Source: Lithodes maja (lineage: Eukaryota; Arthropoda; Malacostraca; Decapoda; Lithodidae). Taken from it: DNA of 64,000 nt. Every line of letters starts with the position of its first letter. Position 1 is the first letter of the stretch. The stretch is from contig JBAKBP010006546.1 of assembly GCA_037953745.1 (NCBI GenBank), positions 1 to 64,000 on the forward strand, given 5' to 3'. A program made the position numbers and the translations under genes. Below the pieces are notes generated by a model. The model saw only the letters and a program-made list of their open reading frames with translations, had not been told where the DNA came from and did no database searches. Shown piece by piece: positions 11,025 to 22,800 of the stretch.

Positions 11025-11639
11025 TTTTTTTTTGTTTTTGTTTTTTGTTTTTTTTTCTTTCTATATTCCAACTTACTTCCTCTCGGGCATAGGCTGAGAG
11101 CCTTAACATTCACCGCTTTACAATGAACAGTGAAGCCCGTGAGGTCTTGTTCCAGTCTAGGGAGTGAGACATGTGAGTACGTAGAGTACAACGAGCACCT
11201 GCCATCTTGCCTTCACATGAGGCACGGTGCTCACTCATGGCCCGAAACGACCCCATCTCTGAAGCCATCTCGTTCCCGTGCTTCACTGTCTCACCCTCTA
11301 CACTCGGACTCTCACACTTACACACACACAACGCCACCTGTTGAGCAGATAACTCACCAGGCATTGCACCCCTATAGCATATTTTGAATATGGGAATATT
11401 CATACAGTGCTATTTAATCTATCTATCTATTGCCCGACGCCGTGATCCCCGAAGGGGTGGCCACGAACGAACCGCCCCCATGCACCTCTGTCCCCAGTCA
11501 GTCGACGCCCCTCCTCCCAACCAGCACCGCCTTCGTTCATGTAGTTCCTCACTCCATCCTTCCACCTCATATTCGGTCTACCTCTCCCCCTCTGTCCCTC
11601 CACCTCGCTCTCGTGCTATTTAATCAGGGAACAATATAG
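11025..11639 (-). mobile_element. 5'-truncated RTE/L1-type LINE 3' fragment
   Basis: Inserted between the RT motifs GVPQGSVLAP...NDLP and FADD of LINE-X. An A-rich tail is at 11025-11065 (T-rich on the plus strand). On the minus strand about 11429-11615 it encodes a C-terminal motif of the type RGR..MRWKDGVRNYMNE...GDRGAWGRF ending at a stop (11427-11429). That motif is typical of RTE/L1-like ORF2 C-termini. No clear target duplication was found. Confidence 0.6.
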
Positions 11640-11784
11640 GAGTTTATGCCTATTGGCAGGTCATTCATGTACATAAGGAACATAAGAGGTGCCAACACAG
11701 ATCCCTGTGGCACACCACTCTCAACTTTCCGCCACGATGAGTAAGTTCCTCTAATGTTGGTCCTCATTTCTCTATCTGTTAAAT
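11640..11784 (-). pseudogene. LINE-X RT middle segment
   Basis: Minus-strand translation TDREMRTNIRGTYSSW then VESGVPQGSVLAPLMFLMYM, the conserved RT PQGS motif. It joins in frame to the segment ending ESY at 28920 when LINE-W is removed. Confidence 0.8.
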
Positions 11785-12229
11785 TTTTTTTTTTTTTTTT
11801 TTTTTTAACCCTCCAGCCCCGGGGGCTATAGCTCGCGACTGTACTGCTGTACCGGGGGTTTTGACGATCTTTGGCCTATGTTAACTACTCTGTAAATCAA
11901 TGAATATGGCATGTAATGTTGTGAATAAAAAAGAATAATGTTCCACAAACCTTCCTCTGTCGAATGGCGTTGAGTAGAGGTCTCTAGCCCCTCTGGTTGC
12001 ATAATGGTGAGCGCGGGAAGACGAGTGCTTTTTTATGCGGGAAATTCCTCCCGCGTCCGAAAGCGTCGGCCCGGCCATGGCTACGACGCACCTAGCCGCT
12101 CGCCGCGCCAAAGTATTTATCTCCCTTAGACGATTTTAGTGTTTGATATTGAGAATGTGATGTTTATTTGATATTTTCTAGTTATTTTGAGGCCAATTAT
12201 ATAAAATATGTTTATTAGGGTATCACTTT

Positions 12230-12905
12230 CACTGATATTGGTAATTTTCACTCGATACCGTACATTTTATTAGTAATTGAGGTATGTTATTGTTGTATTA
12301 GGCACTGATTATTCGTTATCACAGGTGTTTATTATACTTTGGCCATCAAATCTTAGGTCTTGTGTCACTTTCACTTTGACAAATATGCTTTAGAGAGTGT
12401 CACTGTCACTGATAATGCTAATTTTCACTCGATACCGTACATTTTATTAGTAATTGAGGTAGGTTATTGTTGTATTAGGCACTGATTATTCGTTATCACA
12501 GGTGTTTATTATACTTTGGCCATCAAATCTTAGGTCTTGTGTCACTTTCACTTTGACAAATATGCTTTAGAGAGAGTCACCGTCACTGATAATGCTCATT
12601 TTCACTCGATACCGTACATTTTATTAGTAATTGAGGTAGGTTATTGTTGTATTAGGCACTGATTATTCGTTATCACAGGTGTTTATTATACTTTGGCCAT
12701 CAAATCTTAGGTCTTGTGTCACTTTCACTTTGACAAATATGCTTTAGAGAGTGTCACTGTCACTGATAATGCTCATTTTCAGTCGATACCGTACATTTTA
12801 TTAGTAATTGAGGTAGGTTATTGTTGTATTAGGTACTGATTATTCGTTATCACAGGTGTTTATTATACTTTGGCCATCAAATCTTAGGTCTTGTGTCACT
12901 TTCAC
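12230..12905 (+). repeat. 177-bp minisatellite in piggyBac-C 3' UTR, about 4 units
   Basis: CTCGATACCGTAC recurs at 12251, 12428, 12605 and, with one change, 12782: exact 177-bp period. Each unit carries several TCACTTTCACT/GTCACTGTCACTGA-type submotifs. Copy E has about three units, and copies B and D have one. Confidence 0.93.
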
Positions 12906-13150
12906 TTAGTTATATGATTTGTAAATGTTTTATATACAATTTATTGTGTCTTTTTTCACTGATTTATATATTTCTATAGGTTCTAATCATATGAATGTCA
13001 CTTGGTATATACATATGTGTCACTTTCACATATTATTATGGTGGAATTGTATTGGTATCAATTTTCTCATAATACTTGACTTTTTTATTATAATACATTG
13101 GTTTTCTTCCACTTTTTGCCTATATATAATTATAGTGTACATATTGTCAT

Positions 13151-13156
13151 TTTATT
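13151..13156 (-). promoter_or_regulatory. Likely polyadenylation signal of piggyBac-C
   Basis: AATAAA on the minus strand, about 20 bp after the stop codon. The same hexamer at the same distance is present in copy E (61991-61996). Confidence 0.6.
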
Positions 13157-13176
13157 TGGCAATTTCAGTATGATTA

Positions 13177-16077
13177 TTAGAACTCCAGCTTGGAGTGGTA
13201 ATCAGAGAAGCACTCTACAGCACAGAGTGCCACCTTGCACGCCACACACTCCGTGGTTGACTTTCTACCTGGGTGCGGCCTCATCCTGCTGTGGTAGCAG
13301 ACATGGCACCGCTTCTGCTGTGTTCTTCCTGCTGCATTCTGAGGCAGGAAACCAAGCTTGTGCCTAAGCATGTATGGACCAGACTGCAAGCGGTCGAGAA
13401 CGGCGGGCCCAGGATGTGCCACTGCCCTCTGTGGCGTAGCATACTTCTCCAGGAGCTCCGTCAACACCTGCTTTTGGAACCTCCGCAGGCTATTGAACTT
13501 CAGGGGTGGGTTCTCATTCCGAAGCCTGTATATATTATAGGCATTCAGAACTGACATGTCCACCATATGCAGAAAGAACTTTTTGTACCATCTGCATGAG
13601 GTACGCAGGCAGTCAATGAAGCCTATCTGCATGTCGGACTTGTCCACCAGCCTCATGTTGATGTTGTAGTCCAGGACAGCATCGGGCTTGGTCACCCTGG
13701 CCTGGGTGCGGCGATCCACCTTGCCAGTCTCCACCATTTCCCCCTTGTGGATGGTGGTCAGGAGGTTGACCTTCCGCTGGTCGTGCCAGTGGATAGCCAG
13801 AATGGGCCCCGACTTCTTCTTGAAGACATCACCTTTTTTGGTCTTTGGAGGGAAAGGTGGCATGCCCTTCCTTTTCCCTCGTACTGTGCCTACAGTCCCC
13901 GTCTTGCGCTCATGCAGGTACTGTGAGAGAGTGGGGGACGTGTAATAGTTGTCCGTGTAGAGGACGTGATTCTTATGGAAGTAGCGGTCCATCATGGCTT
14001 GCACCACTGCTCCGCCAAAGCCAATGAGGGGGTCCACAAGCACGTCCCCTTCCTTCCCGCTGTAGACCAGGAAGTCCAGGACATAGCCAGTTTGGCAGTC
14101 GCACAGCACAAAGAATTTTATGCCAAAGCGATGTCTTTTTGAGGGGATGTACTGCCGGAAGCTGAGTTTTCCCCGGAACAGCACAAGAGACTCGTCAATG
14201 ACGACCTTGCGGAAGGGCTTGAAGTAGGAGGTGAAGCGTTCTCGCATCATCTCATACAACGTCCTAATCTTCCACAGCTTGTCTGGGCGGTGGACGTCGG
14301 TGTTGGTGACAAGATGGAGTGCTGCGAGGATATCAAGGTACCGGTCGCGAGCCATATATTTCCCGAAGGCAGGGGTGGAAATCAGATCATTGGTGATCCA
14401 ATAGTCAGGCAACCTATGCTTCTTGACATGAGGCATTAGCATGGTGAGTGCCAGGAACACCATGAATTCTTTATGAGTCACTGGGGTCCACTTCCTCATA
14501 TGGCCCTTGGTCACCTTGCCCAAAAAGTGGACCTGGAATTGGTGCTGCTTGTTTGTCTCTTTGACAACATAGCCTACCACCTCCTCATCAAAGAATGCCT
14601 CAAATAGTTCGTGTGGTGGAGCATTGGGGCCTGCAGGAAAATTGGGGGTAATGCCTGAACCCTCCAGTACCTCATCAAAAGCTGGCACATCAGGGTTGTA
14701 TACATCCCCATCAACTACGTCTTGCCACTGAAAAACGTAGAATGGGTCTTGTCTACGCTGACGAGGAGCTCCAACTGGTGGCCCAGCACGCCCACGGCCA
14801 ACTCGGGAGGCGCGCGCCCTAGGGCGGCGAGGGCGTCGGCCAGGGCGGCGGGCAGCAAGACGGGCAGCACGACGCCGGGCCAAGCGGGTGGGTCGAGGGT
14901 CGTCGATGTCCATATATTCATCGTCAGAGTGGTCATCTTGCCCTGACGGTGGACCTATGTAATCATGGCCAGAGTCTTCAGAGAGGTGCCCTTCATCATC
15001 AGTGTCGCCCACATAATCTGGCGGGGAACCAGTGATGCGTGGGCGGCGTGCGGGTGGGCGAGGTGGGGAAGGAGTGGCAGGTGAGGCTGTGTCCTCCCGA
15101 GGTCCCGGGCTCCTTGGCCTGCGACGAGTGACAGAAAGCAATGATTGACTTTCACTAGGCCCAGGTATTGGTGATGCGAGCTCAAAGACTTCTGCAGGAA
15201 GACATGTTGAAGGCGGGAGAGGTGGGGAGGACCGTGGGGAAAGTTGCGGGGACAGTTGCGGGGACGTATGGCTGGGGCCGGCCGTGGTGGACGCCGCCGC
15301 GGGAGCCTCGAACAAAACTCTCTTACTTTTCTTAGTTTTCTTAGTATATTTTCTACCTTTCCCCTTTTCGGCAAGAGTATGTCTCCTGTCGGGGGACCTA
15401 GGAGGCAAATAGGCCGAAAGTGGGGGGTCCTCAACCCTTGGCAATGGTGGGGGTGGTGGGGAAGAATGCGGGGCATCCGGGTCATCTTGGGTGGCGTGGG
15501 TAGATAAGGGAGACAATGGCGGTCGAGAAGGGTCACCACGCTGACCCTCACTCACAGCCTCATCCTCACCAAGTATTTTTGCTTGTTCCCTAGCTGCCGC
15601 GGCCGCCTTCTCAAGTATTTTTTGCTTGTAGAAATGTAGCTTGAAAGGCGATTTACCTGGGGAAGGGCTTGGAGTCGTGTCACTTATGCGAAATTTGGTG
15701 AGTGACCTTGAACTCTCCCACTCACTCACTCTCTCAAGTTCACTGTCTTTAGGTAAACCAGCTTCCTCAACAACTGGTACATCACCTTCATCACTCTCAT
15801 CACTGTCAAATTCTCTCGCAAATCCCAGGAATTGTTCTTCTTTGTCACTCTCATGGCCATAATCACTCGACTTATAATTACTGGAGTGGTCACTCACTTC
15901 TTCATCAATCTTATGCTTGGCATCAGCTTTCTCATAAAGTCTCAAAGTCGTCTCAATACCTCCGGGAGATAACACATTTAGGCGATGGCGTCGGGGTAAG
16001 GCACGACGCACTAGCAAGGGCGTCGTAGGAAGCCCGATGTCGGACACGGCGGAATCACGATTTGGTGTACTGTCCAT
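13177..16077 (-). CDS. piggyBac transposase, intact (966 aa)
   Basis: TTAA-specific cut-and-paste transposase. The start is Met 16077 (MDSTPNRDSA), matched by copy E. Residues 1-500 are an unusually long acidic, Ser/Pro-rich extension with an Arg-rich AT-hook/NLS-like block (RRPGRRPRRPRARASR). Known piggyBac proteins are nearer 600 aa. The catalytic domain then carries D628 (VIDESL), D709 (LYTDNYYTS), and D812 with D815 (LVDKSD), the positions equivalent to the DDD plus accessory Asp of the family. The C-terminal cysteine-rich domain starts at C924 (CHVC, CVAC, CAVECFSDYH) and runs to the end. No frameshift or stop was found, so the protein could be active. A TATA-type promoter was not identified. 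Confidence 0.93.
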   Translation of the reverse strand: MDSTPNRDSAVSDIGLPTTPLLVRRALPRRHRLNVLSPGGIETTLRLYEKADAKHKIDEEVSDHSSNYKSSDYGHESDKEEQFLGFAREFDSDESDEGDVPVVEEAGLPKDSELERVSEWESSRSLTKFRISDTTPSPSPGKSPFKLHFYKQKILEKAAAAAREQAKILGEDEAVSEGQRGDPSRPPLSPLSTHATQDDPDAPHSSPPPPPLPRVEDPPLSAYLPPRSPDRRHTLAEKGKGRKYTKKTKKSKRVLFEAPAAASTTAGPSHTSPQLSPQLSPRSSPPLPPSTCLPAEVFELASPIPGPSESQSLLSVTRRRPRSPGPREDTASPATPSPPRPPARRPRITGSPPDYVGDTDDEGHLSEDSGHDYIGPPSGQDDHSDDEYMDIDDPRPTRLARRRAARLAARRPGRRPRRPRARASRVGRGRAGPPVGAPRQRRQDPFYVFQWQDVVDGDVYNPDVPAFDEVLEGSGITPNFPAGPNAPPHELFEAFFDEEVVGYVVKETNKQHQFQVHFLGKVTKGHMRKWTPVTHKEFMVFLALTMLMPHVKKHRLPDYWITNDLISTPAFGKYMARDRYLDILAALHLVTNTDVHRPDKLWKIRTLYEMMRERFTSYFKPFRKVVIDESLVLFRGKLSFRQYIPSKRHRFGIKFFVLCDCQTGYVLDFLVYSGKEGDVLVDPLIGFGGAVVQAMMDRYFHKNHVLYTDNYYTSPTLSQYLHERKTGTVGTVRGKRKGMPPFPPKTKKGDVFKKKSGPILAIHWHDQRKVNLLTTIHKGEMVETGKVDRRTQARVTKPDAVLDYNINMRLVDKSDMQIGFIDCLRTSCRWYKKFFLHMVDMSVLNAYNIYRLRNENPPLKFNSLRRFQKQVLTELLEKYATPQRAVAHPGPAVLDRLQSGPYMLRHKLGFLPQNAAGRTQQKRCHVCYHSRMRPHPGRKSTTECVACKVALCAVECFSDYHSKLEF

Positions 16078-16274
16078 GATGGCGTTGGGGTAGGTACTGT
16101 TGTTGTGGCGTCGTTTACGCCGGGTGGCGCCACCTACCGTCCCATGATACCAAAATTTACGCGCGGCTTTCGAAAAGCAAGCATGCAAGCAAGGGGCGTA
16201 CAAGAGGCCATCCGGGTTGCGCGGGCCGAGTTTATTATGGGCGTACAAGAGGTCATCCGGGTTGGAGGGGTTAA

Positions 16275-17744
16275 GAGACAATGAACGGAGGAAGGAAAAA
16301 CACAGATAAAACAAAAAGGTCCATGTGCCTAAAGGCATCCTCCATTCATAAAATGTTTGTAACAACTGGATTTAAACATTTGTAGATTGTAAGTTTGTGG
16401 AAAGCAATTCGAGGGAAGTGAATTCCAAAGAGTAGTAGCTCTGGGGATAAATGAATTCTGATAAGCAGAAGTTCTGCATTGTGGAGGAGAAAGTGTAAAT
16501 TCATGGGCACTCTCAGCCGCCCTAGTTCTACGGGGAAAGATGTGGAGAGGCGGCACAATTGAAGCAAGTTCCTCGGAACAATTGCTGTGAAAATATCTGT
16601 AGAATAATGCAAGGGATGCAACGTTTCTTCGTATGGATAATGTAGGAAGGTCCTGTGTGATTGCAGGGTTATTGATTAATCTAATAGCTTTATTTTGAAT
16701 TTTGTCCAACTGCCTCAATGCAACCACTCCACTTCCACCCCACAGAGGTGAACAGTAATCTATCTGAGAACGCACATGACTTTTATATATCACGGCCAAC
16801 TGCTCGTCAGTGAAGAATTCTCGAACTCTGTACAGGAGTCCCAGTTTTTTAGAGGCATTCTTAGCAATGCTTCTAACATAATGTGTCCAGCTCAAGTTAG
16901 TAGTTAATGTTACACCGAGAATGTCAATACTAGGGGAAGTGGGAATATTTACATCATTAAAAAATATATGGGAGTCGGTGAGATTCTGTCGGTTAGAAAA
17001 TTGAATGTACTGTACTTGGTTTTCTGTGCATTAAAGGAAACTAGATTCTTTTGTCCCCATCCATTAATTCTAGAAAGGTCCTGGTTCAGAGAAATTGCAG
17101 TGTTTATTTTTGAATTTATAAGATCGGGTTGGGTGAAAGAATTGGTAAATGTGAAGGAACTGTGGAGTGTTGAGTCATCTGCGTAGGAATGTATTGGATT
17201 ATGAGTGGTAGATATGAGATCATTGATATGAATATGAGGAACAGAATTGGGGCCAAAACTGATCCCTGGGGAACACCAGCATTTATTGAGTGAAATTGAG
17301 AATAAAGGCCATCTACCATTACACATATTTTTCTGTTATGAAGATAAGAAGAAATTAGTGGAACTAATGATGCAAGGCCGTAGTGTGACATCTTCGACAA
17401 TAAGGATTGATGCCAGACTCTATCAAATGCCTTTGATATATCCAGTGCTATTGTATGTGTTTCACCATGTTGGTCTGTAGCTTGGTTGATTTGATGCGTA
17501 AGAAGGCAAAGCATGTCTGCAGTTGATCGACATCGTCTAAAACCATATTGCCTATCACTGATTAATTTATTATTCTCAAGATGCTTAATTATGTGATTAT
17601 TTAATATAATTTCAAAGACTTTACCAAGAGTGGAAGTTATAGCTATTGGTCTGTAATTTGATGGATCTGAAGAGGCACCTTTTTTAGGAACTGGATGGAT
17701 GTTTGCTTCTTTCCAGGGTACTGGGAAGCATGAGGTATGAGTAC
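16275..17744 (-). pseudogene. LINE-W RT and C-terminus
   Basis: RT motifs PVPKKGASSDPSNYRPIAIT, IALDISKAFDRVWH, NAGVPQGSVLAPILFLIF and, after a frameshift near 17250, SYADDSTLHSS. Another frameshift near 16960 precedes the C-terminal segment (SHVRSQIDYCSPLWGG, IRRNVASLALFYRYF, TTLWNSLPSNCF) ending at 16329. It lines up with LINE-V throughout and is non-functional. Confidence 0.85.
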
Positions 17745-19563
17745 TGTTACGGCTGGATCGGCAATACATATTCGGGATTCTTGATCGTAGGACAGAAATG
17801 GCTTATGTGACAACGACACGCTCGATTCCAGTCCCAAATACTATATGCTCCAGACAACAAAAGCACCAACGCCCTACAGAGTTATCGTCTATGGTAACGA
17901 GGTACCTTAACTCGGCGAAAGTGTACAACAGGGGTAGGCTATGAGGCTAAACTCCCTCAGACATTTATAGGTTACGTTATTACTAAAGAAATGCAATACT
18001 CAAGAAACTACGTTAATATTAAGCCTCTAATAATGTAGAATAGAAGCAGGCTAAAGGTATGACAGTGAAATGCTAAATGACAAATGTACACGCCTACTTG
18101 AAAGCGCGTGCACTAGAATAACTGTCCCCTACTAACATGCACTAGCATGTAGCATACAAGATGTTCATGATCCAGTAGATACCTAATAATACACATGGAA
18201 GGAACATAAATAGTATTCACTTATTATAAGAATGAATCTATACTTGGAATAACTAAAAGGTTGCAGGCAACAGTACTGCGCCGGTAGCCTACTACCGCAT
18301 AGGCTACTTCGCTTCTCTCACTCTGTCTCCCCTCTGAGTCCGTATGCGCCCTACGCAACAGAACTCCGGACACAGCAGCAAAACGACAGTGCAGTTAATT
18401 GATACATGAAAGTATTAATAGTGTTGTCTTGTGTGTGAGTAATGTGTATTGTAAAGTGTTACATACATAAACTTAAAGAGAGCTGCAATGCATAGTAAAA
18501 TAAAGATATAACCCACTCATCATCCCCATGTGTTCTAGCTAGCAGGCCAAGTCACAGGAACAACGAGTCCCAGCACCGAAAGCGAGAACCCAGGAAAAGA
18601 CTGCAGAGAACACAAGGACAGATAAATTACGTTACTCTACTATACCGGCACTACGAGCGAGCTGTAGTCTCTGGTACTACACTCGCTCCTGGCTCGGTAG
18701 GCAAATCAAGGCTAAGTCCTCGCCCCTCTACAGACAACTCCTGGGCATGGTCGGGCTCTTACACATGGCACTAGTCTAGTCACAAATTGGATGATGAGCT
18801 GGGCATATAACTCGTGAACATGTAGAACGTTCACCAACTATCCTCATCAAGAAGATCGCTGTTCACATTAACCCCTTAAATCTAATACATGTAAATATAT
18901 GCTTGTCCTAAGAGTAATACGAGAGGTGAGTGCTGAAACTCCTTTAGGACCTCAAGGGAAGGTTATGCATTTAAATAGAGAGAAGAATGAAATGAGAGTA
19001 ATGTCGTCAGAGAGAAAGAGTGCAACCGTGAGAAATTGGGAGAGAGAGCAAGGGATGTTAGAATCTCAAAGGTTCTAGGCAACCTGATCATGGAACACAC
19101 AGCGAGCCTCCAGGCAATGTGCAGTACGACAACATGGGCAGCCCAGGCAGCATAGGCAGGCGGCAATGGACTACCAACCCTGTCGCGCCTAGCTATAAGC
19201 GCAAGGCTGCCAACCGGTCCATACGTCTGGCAACCACCCCCCCGGCAGCGTGGCGCATTTCTACCCTCTCGCTCTGAAGCCCAACTCACTCTCTCTCTCT
19301 GAACTCCCATTGTCTTATCTATCAACTTCTCTATTGATACTACATATTAAATGGAAGGTCTCGACATGGCTTAAAACAAAACCCACCACTGGTTAGCACA
19401 TGACGAGACCTTTGCAGAGATGCAAAGAACATAGTTATACGTTGTCACACTCAATATAGGCAGCCAGCACGGTACAGCGGTACAGAGGTACCGCACAGTG
19501 GCGGTACAGTGGAGTACCAAGGAGTACAATCAGGTTGCGTTGCCACGCACTGGGTGCGTCACA
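17745..19563 (-). repeat. gypsy-1 3' LTR
   Basis: 1819 bp, TG...CA ends in element orientation. It pairs with 25229-27047. A GGTAC-rich stretch (19470-19530) near the element-proximal end differs in arrangement from gypsy-2. Confidence 0.95.
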
Positions 19564-19576
19564 GCCCCCCCAAGAT
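19564..19576 (-). promoter_or_regulatory. gypsy-1 polypurine tract
   Basis: In element orientation a TTGGGGGGGC run directly abuts the 3' LTR start (TGTGACG). This is the expected plus-strand priming site; the same run is in gypsy-2. Confidence 0.75.
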
Positions 19577-19844
19577 TTTAGATAATCGACCTTAGAAGCA
19601 TTATCAAAATCTGACAGGCAACCAACCGACCTGCTACCCTTAGCTGCCACTAATTGCAAAAGGTGCACAACAACTGAAGTGTGAATTATACATAAAACAC
19701 AATATCGCATGCATCATGCTACAACAATAAAGACTTACAAAACTAAAAAAAAAATTTCTCGTTTATTTTATTGTTTTATAATCTTTTTGGACGGCGTTAT
19801 GATAGCCTAATTTTACTCCTGCTCAACCCACACACCGTGCACGA

Positions 19845-22800
19845 CTATCCTGGATCATCAACCCTTGATAGACAATCTGCTATCACGTTCTCACTCCCGG
19901 CAATATGCTGAATGTTGAGATTATACTCTTGGAGCATTAGGGACCACCTGGTCAACCGCATATTCCGATTGTGAAACTGATTTAGGAATTTCAAGGGATG
20001 ATGGTCCGTATAAATCGTCACTACCGGGCCGTAGGCTGGAACATAAACTTCGAAATGTTTGAGCGACAAAACGATAGCAAGAAGCTCCTTCTCTATAGTC
20101 GAGTAATTCCTTTGTGCCGAATTAAACTTGCGAGAAAAGAAGCTCACTGGGTGTTCCAAGCCCTCGGAATCAGTCTGCAGTAACACTGCCCCGGCACCCA
20201 CACCGCTGGCATCAGTCGCCAGCTGAAAACTCCTGGAAAAGTCTGGGGCTCTCAAAATCGGATGTGTACACAGCAGGTGCTTGACTAGGTCGAAAGCCCT
20301 CTGACACTCCGCAGCCCAACAGAACTTCACTGACTTCGACAGTAGATCAGTTAACGGTGCTAAGACAGTAGAGTATCCCCGGATGAAGCGCCTATAATAG
20401 CCTATCATACCTAGGAACCGCATGACCTGGCGCTTAGTGGTGGGCCTGGGAAACATATTGATAGCCTGTATCTTGCTCAGGGGGGGGGGCACACCCGGCC
20501 TAACCCGACCACGAAGCCAAGATACTGCACAGTAGCCTTTACAAACTCGCACTTCCTCAGGTTCACCACCAGCCCAGCATCGTGCAACTTCCCAAACAGG
20601 GTCTCTAAGTGCCTTAGGTGATTTTCAAAATTGTCATCATACACTATCACGTCATCAAGGTAGACCGTGCAGTTAGGGATTTCGTCACAAATATCGTTCA
20701 TCAGGTTCTGAAACGTGGCAGGTGCGTTCTTAAGCCCATAAGGCATTACGTTACATTGGTAGGTCTTGCCATCTACCACAAAACCACAAACTTGCTTAGC
20801 TCGGTCCGACAGGGGTACTTGCCAGTAGCCTTTTACAAGATCAATTTTAGTAAGGTACTTTGCATTCCCTATCTTGTCCACGCTGTCGTCAACTCGAGGC
20901 AAAGGGTAAGGGTTGGTAGTGGTCAAGCCATTTAGCCTACGAAAATCTATGCAGAACCGCACCTTGCCGTCAGGTTTTGGCTGCAACGTGACGGGTGATG
21001 TCCACTTCACATAACCTTCAGTGATCATCCCTCTCTCAACCATGTACTTTAACTCCTCCCGTAAAGCTGGCAACTTTACCGGGGGCACACGGTAGGGCAC
21101 TGACTTGAAGGGCACATTATCACCGACGTCCACGTCGTGCGTTACCTGAGTAGTGAGACCTGGGTGTTCGGCGAAAACAGAGGGGTATGACCTGAACAGG
21201 CCTAGGACAGCAGCACCCTGGTGCTCAGGCAGGTGACTTACAGCTTGCCTAGCCTCTTGTTCAGTATTCCCCGCCCACTGTTCCGCGGAAATGACACAGT
21301 CCCAGCTATCCTCCTCAGCAGCATGACTGTCCCCACCTCCTTCTCCACCCTGGCCGCTGCAGGCCAGCACAGGGACAGTGAGAGGCTCGGAGGGGCGTCT
21401 CACATACTCTTTCATGAGGTTAACATGACATAACTGATGTTTTTTTCTACGGTCAGGTGTTGCAACGAGATAATCAAGGTCGGACAGTTTCTTAGCCACC
21501 ACATACGGCCCAATAAACTTGGCAGAAAGGGGGTGTCCAGGCAAAGGTAAAAGCAACATTACCTCCTGACCCACCGAAAACTCCCGAAGCTTCACCTTGG
21601 CGTCATACTGGTGCTTCATGACCGCCTGTGCATTAACCAAGTTATTACCTGCCGCTGCCATGCAACCTATAAGTCTCTCCCGGCTCTCAAGGATATATTT
21701 AAGTACAGACCCCGGCTTCTCTTCGCCCTCCCAGATCTCTTTCACCATACTTAAAGGTCCTCTCACATTATGGCCAAAGACTAGTTGATTTGGACTGAAC
21801 CCCAGGCTCTCTCCTGGGACTTCACGTGCAGCGAACAGAACATACGGCAGACCCAAATCCCAATCAGTGTCATGTTCTGCACAGTAACAGCGTAGCATAC
21901 TCTTCAGGGTCGAGTGCCACCGCTCCAAGACTCCCTGACTCTCGGGATGGTAGGCTGACGACACTACAGAACATATACCGTGCAACTGAAGGGTTTGCTT
22001 GAACAATTTGGATGTAAAATTGCTCCCCTGGTCTGACTGCACCTCACGTGGAAATCCATAACGGGAACAGAACAATAATAAGTTTTTAACAACTGCCTTT
22101 GCCGAGCCGTTTCTCATGGGGTATGCGTCCGGGTATCTCGTAGCCACATCCATGATTGTCAACAGGAATTTATTGCCACTACTAGTAGGCGGGAAAGGGC
22201 CAACCAAATCTACTACAACTTTGCTGAACGGAGGCCCGGTGACAGGTATGGGAAACAAAGGTGCCTTCGGGATTGTCTGGTTAGGCTTCCCCGTTGTCTG
22301 GCAGGTCGCACACCCAGCCACCCATGCACAGACATCAGCCTTGACCCCAGGCCACCAGAAAAACCTGCCCAATGCCGCCAATGTTTTTGTTACCCCCAAA
22401 TGACCCGCCACCGGCACATCATGCGCCAGACACAATAAGGACTCTCTATACTTATTTGGAACAACCACCTGGTCTACTACCCTCGCACCGCCCTCCCACT
22501 TCGATTTGGGGTCTAGAAATCTGCGGTACAATATCCTGTTGAGCCTAAAGAAATCTCCCGGCTTCGCATCCCCATCTTCCTCCAACTCTATGGCACCATT
22601 GCTATAACGAGCTAGGCTAGCGTCTTGCAGCTGCTGCTCACTAATGTCCCGGGGCGTCAATGCATCAAGATGGTTTTGTAATAAGACATTACCCCGGCTA
22701 GTAGGCTCTACTGCCTTAGTGGCTCTCGCTACAGCTCTTGCCTCACGCGAAGTCTTACCCAACTCTGCCTTGTTACACCCCATATCTGGGCCAGAGTCAA

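Larger units (their letters stand above)
11805..16274 (-). mobile_element. piggyBac-C, apparently complete autonomous element
   Basis: A 4470-bp element with TTAA at both ends (11805-11808, 16271-16274). The left terminus is TTAACCCTCCAGCCCCGG. The right terminus has GGGCGTACAAGAGG(C/T)CATCCGGG twice, 45 bp apart (16194, 16239). One intact transposase frame plus a 3' UTR minisatellite. Same subfamily as copy E. It is inserted at the TTAA joining the LINE-W 3' UTR to its poly(A). Confidence 0.92.

Noticed and set aside
12230..12905. Possible CRISPR-like array from evenly spaced repeats
   Set aside because: Units are contiguous 177-bp tandem repeats without unique spacers, in a eukaryotic transposon UTR.
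13177..16365. Upstream extension of the piggyBac-C frame to Met 16365
   Set aside because: The extra 96 codons run through the element's terminal repeats and TTAA into LINE-W sequence. The Met at 16077 is the one conserved with copy E.
18963..19325. A 120-aa frame repeated in the gypsy LTRs
   Set aside because: Located within the LTR, broken or shortened in the gypsy-2 LTRs (49386-49670), no recognisable domain; treated as chance.
19564..19844. Possible env gene between RNase H and 3' LTR of gypsy-1
   Set aside because: Only about 280 bp, no signal peptide or transmembrane frame; none in gypsy-2 either.
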